From assembly GCA_002482865.1 (NCBI GenBank), contig DLGU01000163.1, positions 1 through 6,404 on the forward strand: a DNA stretch of 6,404 nucleotides, in the 5' to 3' direction. The notes beneath the pieces were generated by a model. It had not been told where the DNA came from, made no database searches, and saw nothing but the letters and a program-made list of their open reading frames with translations. The DNA is from Porphyrobacter sp. UBA7686 (GTDB lineage: Bacteria > Pseudomonadota > Alphaproteobacteria > Sphingomonadales > Sphingomonadaceae). The first letter of the stretch is position 1, and each line of letters opens with the position of its first letter. This document shows positions 1 to 5,220 of this stretch, piece by piece. The position numbers were made by a program, and so were the translations under genes.

Positions 1-85
1 TGCTGAGCTTGTCGAAGCACCGCACTTTCTTCCGCCCCGGTGTCCCTCAAGAAGGACGGCCCTTCGACAAGCTCAGGGCGAACGG
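1..85. repeat. REP-like palindromic element, copy 1 (left end cut by window)
   Basis: This copy has two inverted arms. The left arm (1-20) carries the core GAGCTTGTCGA at 5-15, and the right arm (59-85) carries its exact reverse complement at 64-74, ending in CGAACGG. A 38-base centre (21-58) separates the inner stems and holds a short inner stem, TTCTT (27-31) with AAGAA (49-53). The outer CCGTTCG of the left arm, present in copy 2, would lie just outside the window. Each arm is also a small stem-loop of its own: TGCT/AGCA in the left arm and GCCCT/AGGGC in the right, around the same 11-base core. I recall elements of this type being dispersed in many Sphingomonadales genomes; that is recollection, not a search. 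It lies upstream of the flavoprotein gene and may end the preceding transcript. Confidence 0.85.
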
Positions 86-150
86 AGTTTTGGGTTCGCA
101 ATGACGAATAGGGGGAAGGGCCGGGGAGCGCACCTTGCCAAAATGACGGG

Positions 151-180
151 TTGCCGGAAGCCGCGCGCAGAGCGTCTAAC
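151..180 (+). promoter_or_regulatory. Possible sigma70-type promoter for the flavoprotein gene
   Basis: TTGCCG (151-156) and TCTAAC (175-180) each match four of six positions of the -35 and -10 consensus and are 18 bases apart. If real, transcription would start at about 187-188, on or next to the ATG at 188, giving a leaderless mRNA. That would fit the lack of a Shine-Dalgarno sequence before this ATG. Two weak hexamers in GC-rich DNA can occur by chance, so this is a tentative call. Confidence 0.25.
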
Positions 181-187
181 CGCCCAC

Positions 188-1807
188 ATGGAACACGTCG
201 ACGTCATCATCCTTGGCACCGGCGCGGCGGGCATGACCGCTGCGCTTGCCGCCCATGAAGCAGGCGCGCGCGTCGCGCTGATCGAACGGGGGGATCGGAT
301 TGGCGGCACCTCGGCCATATCGGGCGGGGTGATCTGGGTGGCCGACAACCCGCGGATGCGCGAAGCGGGCATGGCCGACAGCCGCGAGGATGCGCTCGCC
401 TATTTCCGCAGTCTGGACCACGGCGATCTGGTGGACGAAACGCTGGAGGCCTTTGTCGACAAGGGGCCTGAGGCGCTGGCCTTTCTGGAAGGGATTGAGG
501 CACTGAAGGTCGCGGTGCTGCCGGGCTATCCCGACTATTACCTCGACCGCCCCGGCGCGAAACCGGAGGGGAGCCGCGCGCTCGACCATGATCTGTTCGC
601 GCTGGGGGAACTCGGCGAGTGGGCGGCAAAGATCTACGCGATCGAAGAACCCAAGCCGCTGATGCTCCGCGAAACGCCTTTGGGCGGCGCGACCGCGATG
701 CCGCCGATGGAGGTGTTGGGCCAGCGCATGACAGCCCGAAAATGCGGGTTCGGGCAGGCGATGGTGGCGCGGCTGCTGAAGGCGTGTCTGGCGCGCGGGA
801 TCGCGCCGGTGCTGGGTGTCGAGACGCACCGGCTGGTGCAGGACGGCGAGCGTATCACCGGCATCGAAGGCACCCGCGACGGCCAGCCTTTCGCCATGAC
901 CGCCCTGCGGGGCGTGATCCTCACCACCGGTGGGTTCGAATGGGACGAGGACTTGCGCCAGACCTTCCTGCGTGGCCCCGTCACCGCCCCTGCCAGCCCG
1001 CCAACCGGCAAGGGCGAGGGGCTGAAGCTGGCGATGGCGGCAGGCGCAAAGCTCGGCAATATGACCAGCGCGTGGTGGGCGCCGACTTTGGTGACACCCG
1101 ATGCGCCGTGGGCCAGCGGCGAGCAGCGCGCGCAGATTATCCTGATCGAACGCACCGTCCCGCATGGGATCATGGTCAATCGCTCTGGCAAGCGGTTCTG
1201 CAACGAGGCGGCGAATTACTCGGCGCTGGGCGGGGTGTTCCACCAGTTCGATCCGGCCAGTTATGACTACGCGAACCTCCCCGCCTATCTGATCTTCGAT
1301 GCGCAATACGCCGCGCGCTATCCGCTGGGCACGCGCCAGCCGGGCCAGCCGATCCCCGACTGGGTGAAGCGCGCCGATACGCTGGAGGGGTTGGCGGCTG
1401 AGATCGGCATCGATGGTCCGGCGCTCACCGAAACCGTGGCGCGGTTCAACGTCCATGCGGATGAAGGCCACGACCCCGATTTCGGGCGGGGGACGAGCGC
1501 CTATGATCACTTCTATGGCGACCGCTCGCGGGAAGGCACCGCCGTTACACTCGGCGCGATCCGCGAAGCGCCGTTCTATGCGGTGGAGATCGCCTCAGGG
1601 TTGCTCGGCACCAATGGCGGCCCGCGCACGGACGGGCAGGCGCGGATTCTGGGGCACGACGGCGCGCCGATCCCCGGCCTGCTCGGTGCGGGCAATGCTA
1701 TCGCGTGCCCGACGGGCGGGATTTACGCGGGTGCGGGCGGGACGCTGGGGCCAGCGCTGACCTTTGGCTATATCGCGGGGCGGACGGCGGCTTTGGCTAA
1801 TCAGTAA
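188..1807 (+). CDS. FAD-dependent dehydrogenase, 3-ketosteroid Delta1-dehydrogenase-like
   Basis: A 539-residue flavoprotein of the fumarate reductase/KstD superfamily. KstD-type enzymes desaturate the A ring of 3-ketosteroids (C1-C2) with FAD as acceptor; relatives act on other cyclic ketones, so the substrate here is inferred. The N terminus has the FAD-binding GxGxxG (G10, G12, G15), ribose-binding E33 and the family block GGTSAISGGVIW (39-50). TTGGFEWD follows at 247-253. The C-terminal FAD domain has GTNGGPRTD (474-482), GAGN (500-503) and GIYAGAGGTLGPALTFGY (511-528). In the last block Y513 and G517 have the Tyr-x3-Gly spacing of the KstD active site; Y117/Y118 and Y344 may be the other catalytic tyrosines. 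Length is normal for the family and there is no signal peptide, so it is probably cytoplasmic. The ATG at 188 places the Rossmann motif about ten residues in; in-frame ATGs at 101 and 143 would add an unstructured leader. It converges on the Rieske gene and is bracketed by the two repeat copies. Family call is firm, substrate is not. Confidence 0.88.
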   Translation: MEHVDVIILGTGAAGMTAALAAHEAGARVALIERGDRIGGTSAISGGVIWVADNPRMREAGMADSREDALAYFRSLDHGDLVDETLEAFVDKGPEALAFLEGIEALKVAVLPGYPDYYLDRPGAKPEGSRALDHDLFALGELGEWAAKIYAIEEPKPLMLRETPLGGATAMPPMEVLGQRMTARKCGFGQAMVARLLKACLARGIAPVLGVETHRLVQDGERITGIEGTRDGQPFAMTALRGVILTTGGFEWDEDLRQTFLRGPVTAPASPPTGKGEGLKLAMAAGAKLGNMTSAWWAPTLVTPDAPWASGEQRAQIILIERTVPHGIMVNRSGKRFCNEAANYSALGGVFHQFDPASYDYANLPAYLIFDAQYAARYPLGTRQPGQPIPDWVKRADTLEGLAAEIGIDGPALTETVARFNVHADEGHDPDFGRGTSAYDHFYGDRSREGTAVTLGAIREAPFYAVEIASGLLGTNGGPRTDGQARILGHDGAPIPGLLGAGNAIACPTGGIYAGAGGTLGPALTFGYIAGRTAALANQ

Positions 1808-1809
1808 AC

Positions 1810-1901
1810 CCGTTCGTGCTGAGCTTGTCGAAGCACCGCACTTCTTTCTGCACCGTCGGATGAAGCGAAGAACGGCCCTTCGACAGGCTCAGGGCGAACG
1901 G
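1810..1901. repeat. REP-like palindromic element, copy 2 (complete)
   Basis: The full element begins CCGTTCG (1810-1816) and ends CGAACGG (1895-1901). The left unit is GTGCT (1816-1820), core GAGCTTGTCGA (1821-1831), AGCAC (1832-1836). The right unit is GCCCT (1875-1879), TCGACAGGCTC (1880-1890), AGGGC (1891-1895), whose reverse complement differs from the left core at one base, leaving a G-U pair in RNA. The centre (1837-1874) is 38 bases, the same length as in copy 1 although much of its sequence differs. The inner TTCTT/AAGAA stem is kept (1842-1846 with 1868-1872). Orientation matches copy 1, so the flavoprotein gene sits between two direct copies. Confidence 0.88.
1810..1901. terminator. 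Probable bidirectional terminator formed by repeat copy 2
   Basis: The element begins 2 bases after the flavoprotein stop (1807) and ends 14 bases before the stop of the convergent Rieske gene (1918-1916). Its long inverted arms can fold on either transcript. No T-run follows on either strand, so it is not a textbook intrinsic terminator. It may work by 3'-end stabilisation or hairpin-stalled termination. The position is the main argument. Confidence 0.45.
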
Positions 1902-1915
1902 GTGTGGGTTGTGCC

Positions 1916-3253
1916 CTACTCCCCCACCCAGCGATCAATCGTATCGTGGAAGAACCGCACCCGCGCCTCTTGCCCGGCGAGATGCCCACCCTTGTAGCCC
2001 CTTGAGCGCAGGCCCTTTTGCTGCTCGCTCCAGATGCTCACGTCCTGATCGATTCCCGGACCGCAGCTCAGTTCGCCAACCTTGCCGCGCTTGTGCGGGA
2101 CGGGGATGGTGCGATCGACCTCCTCGCCCATCGAGTAGGAGTAATAGCGGTCCGCGCCCTCGGGGAACCAGGTGAAATACCACATGTCGAAATAGCACCG
2201 CTCGGGATCGGTCGGGTGCGGATCGGCGCGCAGCCAGATGCAGCCATCGGGCTTGAGGCTGAAGCTGATGTTGGGGAAGATCGTGTAGTGGAAATGATCG
2301 GTCAGCTGCGCATCGTGGAAGTGGCTGAAGTCATAACCCTTGTCCGCGCCGCGCTCACGCTTGGCCTGCTGGAGCGCCTCGCGGGTGCGCAGCGGATCAT
2401 CGCGGAAATCTTCGGGGTCGAGGCCCCAATAGGTCAGTTCCTGCGCCATCATTTCGAGCACGGTGTCGGTATGCCCACGCAAGGACCGCGCCGGGCGTGA
2501 TCCCGGCATGAACATCCGCGCGTGGCCCTCAGGCGCGTAGAGATCGAATTGGCAGTCCTTGTAGCTCTGCTCCATCACGAAACGGGTTTGCGGGTGGACG
2601 AAGGGCAGGTGATAAGACTCGTTGAAATTGTCCTGCACGCACTTCCAGTTCCAGTCGCCTTCCAGCGTGACCCAGTGGGTCCGGTGCATCTGCTCCATCC
2701 GGTAGCCTGCGATCTGCGGCGCGACGGGGCCGAGATGCTCGGCAAGCGGCGTGGCGTGTGGATCGAGATTGACCCAGACAAAGCTGGCAAACACCTCGCA
2801 CCGCACTTCTTCCAGCTTGACCTTGCCGCAGGGGGAGCCGCCCGCGAAATCCTCCGGGCAGGGGACGAAGTTGAGTTCGCCTTCATGGGTGAACCGCCAA
2901 CCGTGGTAGGAGCAGGCGATCCGCTTGGAATGGCCTTCCTCCTCCATCACGAGGCGTTTTCCGCGGTGCGGGCAGACATTGTAGAACGCGCGGATCTGCC
3001 CGTCATCGCCGTGGGTGACGAGGATGCTTTCGCGGCCGATGTCATAGGTGAAGAAATCGCCGGGCTTGGCGACCTGAGCCGCGAGGCCGCCGATCAGCCA
3101 GCTTTTGGTCCAGATCCCCTCCCACTCGCGGTCCATGAACTCGCGCGACCAGTAGCGGCTGCCCTCAATCGGCTTGGCCGACAGTGCGGGCATCGGCTGC
3201 GGGGTGGTGTCGATCCGCTGGGGAGCGGTGTCGGGGCGGAGTAGAGTGGCCAT
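1916..3253 (-). CDS. Rieske non-heme iron oxygenase, alpha (catalytic) subunit
   Basis: A 445-residue aromatic-ring-hydroxylating-type oxygenase that uses a [2Fe-2S] Rieske cluster and a mononuclear iron to insert O2-derived oxygen. Cluster ligands are C94 and H96 (CPHRGKR) and C114 and H117 (CSYHGW), the usual CxH...CxxH pattern. The catalytic domain has DNFNESYHLPFVH (208-220), giving iron ligands H215 and H220; the third ligand is probably D404 (or D402) in the DQDVSIWSEQQKGLRS block. The residue three before H215, which in many members is the bridging Asp, is Glu (E212), as in carnitine- and choline-oxidising relatives. Length is full. ATG at 3253 is preferred: GAAGG lies 9 bases upstream and it follows the P450 stop by one base. 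It is the last gene of a three-gene operon. No beta subunit, ferredoxin or reductase is adjacent, which suggests an alpha-only oxygenase with redox partners encoded elsewhere. Substrate is unknown; a steroid or terpenoid hydroxylation is an inference from the neighbours. Confidence 0.92.
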   Translation of the reverse strand: MATLLRPDTAPQRIDTTPQPMPALSAKPIEGSRYWSREFMDREWEGIWTKSWLIGGLAAQVAKPGDFFTYDIGRESILVTHGDDGQIRAFYNVCPHRGKRLVMEEEGHSKRIACSYHGWRFTHEGELNFVPCPEDFAGGSPCGKVKLEEVRCEVFASFVWVNLDPHATPLAEHLGPVAPQIAGYRMEQMHRTHWVTLEGDWNWKCVQDNFNESYHLPFVHPQTRFVMEQSYKDCQFDLYAPEGHARMFMPGSRPARSLRGHTDTVLEMMAQELTYWGLDPEDFRDDPLRTREALQQAKRERGADKGYDFSHFHDAQLTDHFHYTIFPNISFSLKPDGCIWLRADPHPTDPERCYFDMWYFTWFPEGADRYYSYSMGEEVDRTIPVPHKRGKVGELSCGPGIDQDVSIWSEQQKGLRSRGYKGGHLAGQEARVRFFHDTIDRWVGE

Positions 3254-3254
3254 A

Positions 3255-4520
3255 TCAGCGTGCCTTCGCTTCAAAAGTGATGTGGAGCTGCTTGAGGGAG
3301 CGCAGCAGGAAGTGCGGGTGGTAGCTGAAGTCGTTCAGCCCCTCGGCAAAGTGCATGTCCTCGAACCGGTCGACCACGGCCTGGAAGCCCCAGGTCAGCT
3401 CGCGCCGGGCAAGCGGGGCACCGAGGCAGTGGTGCGTGCCGGACCCGAAGGCCATGTGTGCACCGGCCTTGGGCCGATCGAGATCGAGCTTTTCGGGGCA
3501 TTCGAAAAAGCGCTCATCACGGTTGGCCGCGCCGTAGCGGACGTTGACCACCGAGCCTGCGGGGATCGTCACCCCGTCCAGTTCCACGTCCTTGTGAGTG
3601 AAGCGCATCAGGCTTTGCACCGGGCTTTCCAGCCGCAGCACCTCCTCGACGAAATTGCGCATATACTTGTCGGGATCGGTCTTGAGTTTGTGCCACACGT
3701 CCTTGTTCTCGATCAGCAGCTTCATCCCCGCTGCGAGCGCATTGGTGGTGGTTTCCGAGCCGCCGACGAAGGTGTCGGCCATCATCTCGGCGTGGAGCTC
3801 CTCGTTGTTGAGCGGGCGGCCCCAGCCTTCGATGACGGTGTTGACCAGCACCGAGATGAGGCTGCCATCCGGGTGTTCGCGCAGGCGTTCGAAGATCGGC
3901 TGGAAGTGATGCTGCGCCTCGATCTCGCGGTCGACCATTTCGAGGTGCTTGTCCTCGGGCAGCATCAGCGAGATGCGGTGGAAGAAGGCATCGGTCCAGC
4001 CCTTGATGCGCCACATGTCTTCGCGCGCGGCGCCCATCTGTTCGCCGATGATGAACAGCGGCAGGGGGACACAGAATTGGCGCACCCAGTCGCAGTGGCC
4101 ATCGTCGGCGAATTCATCGATCAACTCGTATGCGAGGGTCTCGACGCGCGGGTCGATGTCCTTGATGCGGCTGGGCTTGAACGCCTCGTTGAACATCGCG
4201 CGCATCTGCTTGTGGTTGGGATCATCCCGCCCCGCCAGTGTCGGGGCAGGGAGCCAGCCTTTCTCGCGGAAGCGTTCGGCCACCTTGCGCCCGCGCTCCA
4301 TGTCGGTGGGATTCGCGCGCATCAACTCATTGGCAGCGGTCGAGGGGAACCGCGCGGGGTCCATCAGCACCTCGCGCACATGGTCATAGCGGCTGACGAC
4401 GAAGATCTGCGTGCCCGGAATGTTGTAGACCGGGGCCTCGTCGCGCAGGGTTTTGTAGGCGTCATAGGGGCACTGCTGGAGCGCCGGGTCGAACAGGTTG
4501 ATCTGCGGCTGCGAGTTCAT
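3255..4520 (-). CDS. Cytochrome P450 monooxygenase (operon member)
   Basis: A complete 421-residue soluble bacterial P450. It would hydroxylate or otherwise oxidise a hydrophobic substrate with O2 and two electrons from a ferredoxin system. Seen in order: C-helix HxxxR (H103, R107), I-helix oxygen-activation motif GGSETT (253-258) with acid/alcohol pair E256/T257, K-helix ExxR (E293, R296), and the heme loop FGSGTHHCLG (358-367) with thiolate ligand C365. There is no N-terminal membrane anchor. The start ATG overlaps the stop of the upstream AhpD-like gene by one base (TGATG), with GAGGTG 5 bases upstream, and its stop is one base before the Rieske ATG. It is therefore the middle gene of a tightly coupled operon and probably acts on the same molecule as the Rieske oxygenase. 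I cannot assign a CYP family. It is clearly different from the divergent P450 at 5221, so the two are not a recent duplication. Confidence 0.95.
   Translation of the reverse strand: MNSQPQINLFDPALQQCPYDAYKTLRDEAPVYNIPGTQIFVVSRYDHVREVLMDPARFPSTAANELMRANPTDMERGRKVAERFREKGWLPAPTLAGRDDPNHKQMRAMFNEAFKPSRIKDIDPRVETLAYELIDEFADDGHCDWVRQFCVPLPLFIIGEQMGAAREDMWRIKGWTDAFFHRISLMLPEDKHLEMVDREIEAQHHFQPIFERLREHPDGSLISVLVNTVIEGWGRPLNNEELHAEMMADTFVGGSETTTNALAAGMKLLIENKDVWHKLKTDPDKYMRNFVEEVLRLESPVQSLMRFTHKDVELDGVTIPAGSVVNVRYGAANRDERFFECPEKLDLDRPKAGAHMAFGSGTHHCLGAPLARRELTWGFQAVVDRFEDMHFAEGLNDFSYHPHFLLRSLKQLHITFEAKAR
3263..3267 (-). promoter_or_regulatory. Ribosome-binding site of the Rieske gene
   Basis: GAAGG on the minus strand lies 9 bases before the ATG at 3253 and inside the end of the P450 gene. 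It supports ATG 3253 over the in-frame TTG at 3274, which would sit upstream of this site. With stop and start one base apart (TGATATG), reinitiation by the same ribosome is likely. Confidence 0.5.
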
Positions 4521-5122
4521 CAGCGCACCTCGATCTTTTCAGCGCCCCAAGGCGCGATTTTCTCGGCTGTCTGGAACGCCTCGGGCAGTTCCTCGACCAT
4601 GTGATACGTCGCAGCCAGCCTGCCGAAGCCGACAAAGAACGCCACCGTCATGCCGAGTTCGACAATCTGCGCCTCGCTGAAATGCGCGCGGAGATCGGCA
4701 TACATCGCATCGTCGATCGCCAGGTGATCGGTCGCCATCAGCTCGCCGTACCGGATCGCCACCTTTTCGGCGGCGGTGAGGTTTTCGGCCTCCTGCGGGC
4801 GTTCCAATGAGCACACCAGCCCCTCGGTCACGCCATCCGCCACTGCGTCCGAATAGCGGATCGCCATGCAGGAACGGCACTGGTTGAAGAATGCGACCCT
4901 AAGCCGCACCAGCTCCACCAACCGGTCAGGCAGAGTGCGGTTGCGCTTCAACGCGCCGCCAAAGCCCATCAGCCCCAGCGCCTGTTCCGGGCAATGCGCG
5001 AAATAGCGGGTGAGACCCTGTTCGAGATCGGTCAGGTTGTCGGGCTGGATCGCTGTGACCAGCCGTTCGTCCCATTGCTCCGGCGCCAGTTTGGCAATTC
5101 GGCTCACAGCGGTCTCTCCCAT
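4520..5122 (-). CDS. AhpD/carboxymuconolactone decarboxylase-family protein
   Basis: A 200-residue, all-helical-looking protein of the CMD/AhpD fold. The family includes gamma-carboxymuconolactone decarboxylase and the AhpD-type peroxidase adaptors, which use a CxxC thiol pair. Visible here are E70, C82 and C85 (NQCRSC, 80-85), at the Glu-to-first-Cys distance of 12 known from AhpD. The AhpD motif CxxCxxxH is altered: R89 stands where the histidine is expected. Thiol chemistry is thus possible, but proton relay must differ from classical AhpD. The ATG at 5122 has GTGAGG seven bases upstream; an in-frame GTG at 5107 is a weaker alternative. It is first in the operon and its stop overlaps the P450 start. 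It may remove peroxide leaked by the oxygenases, or it may act on a pathway intermediate; neither is shown. Family assignment is good, function open. Confidence 0.82.
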   Translation of the reverse strand: MGETAVSRIAKLAPEQWDERLVTAIQPDNLTDLEQGLTRYFAHCPEQALGLMGFGGALKRNRTLPDRLVELVRLRVAFFNQCRSCMAIRYSDAVADGVTEGLVCSLERPQEAENLTAAEKVAIRYGELMATDHLAIDDAMYADLRAHFSEAQIVELGMTVAFFVGFGRLAATYHMVEELPEAFQTAEKIAPWGAEKIEVR

Positions 5123-5220
5123 TGGCGGGCCTCACAAAATAGCCCGTTTCCGTAAGGTCGACGCTGCGGGACAAGGTGGACAGGAGCAATTGGCGGATTC
5201 GCTAAGCGAAGCGCCCCGCG
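5123..5220. promoter_or_regulatory. Divergent intergenic region, presumed promoters for both units
   Basis: Ninety-eight bases separate the start of the three-gene operon (minus) from the start of the second P450 (plus). Promoters for both should lie here, but I find no convincing -35/-10 pair on either strand. The minus side carries the operon's ribosome-binding site GTGAGG (5135-5130). The plus side carries an imperfect palindrome described separately. AGGAG at 5182-5186 is followed by no useful in-frame start for the P450. The layout allows both units to be controlled together. Confidence 0.55.
5192..5215. promoter_or_regulatory. Imperfect palindrome, candidate operator or 5'-leader hairpin
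   Basis: The sequence has the form GGCG-GA-TTCGCT-A-AGCGAA-G-CGCC. The inner 13 bases (5198-5210) are a perfect 6+6 palindrome around one central base. Outer GGCG (5192-5195) and CGCC (5212-5215) extend it past a small asymmetric bulge. It ends 5 bases before the P450 ATG at 5221. Size and symmetry suit a dimeric repressor such as a TetR-type protein, or an mRNA hairpin that masks the start. No regulator gene is in the window to test against. Confidence 0.4.

Noticed and set aside
101..187. Upstream in-frame ATGs (101 and 143) for the flavoprotein
   Set aside because: They add a basic leader before the FAD-binding strand without a signal-peptide hydrophobic core. The KstD family normally begins a few residues before GxGxxG.
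176..1510. Long antisense open frame (about 444 codons) opposite the flavoprotein gene
   Set aside because: It has low-complexity Arg/Ala/His-rich sequence with no domain and mirrors the codon pattern of a clear KstD-like gene; it is a GC-rich shadow frame.
1..1901. Two repeat copies as a CRISPR array or insertion-sequence ends
   Set aside because: Only two copies lie 1.8 kb apart with a metabolic gene between them. There are no short regular spacers and no transposase reading frame.
3254..3274. TTG start at 3274 for the Rieske gene
   Set aside because: ATG 3253 has GAAGG 9 bases upstream and directly follows the P450 stop. The extra seven residues have no family support.
3174..4604. Long plus-strand open frame (about 476 codons) opposite the operon P450
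   Set aside because: The minus strand has all P450 motifs and good start/stop junctions. The plus frame crosses three genes and shows no recognisable domain.
5136..5141. TATTTT on the minus strand as -10 box of the operon
   Set aside because: No -35 lies at 16-18 bases, and the implied transcript start would remove the ribosome-binding site GTGAGG.
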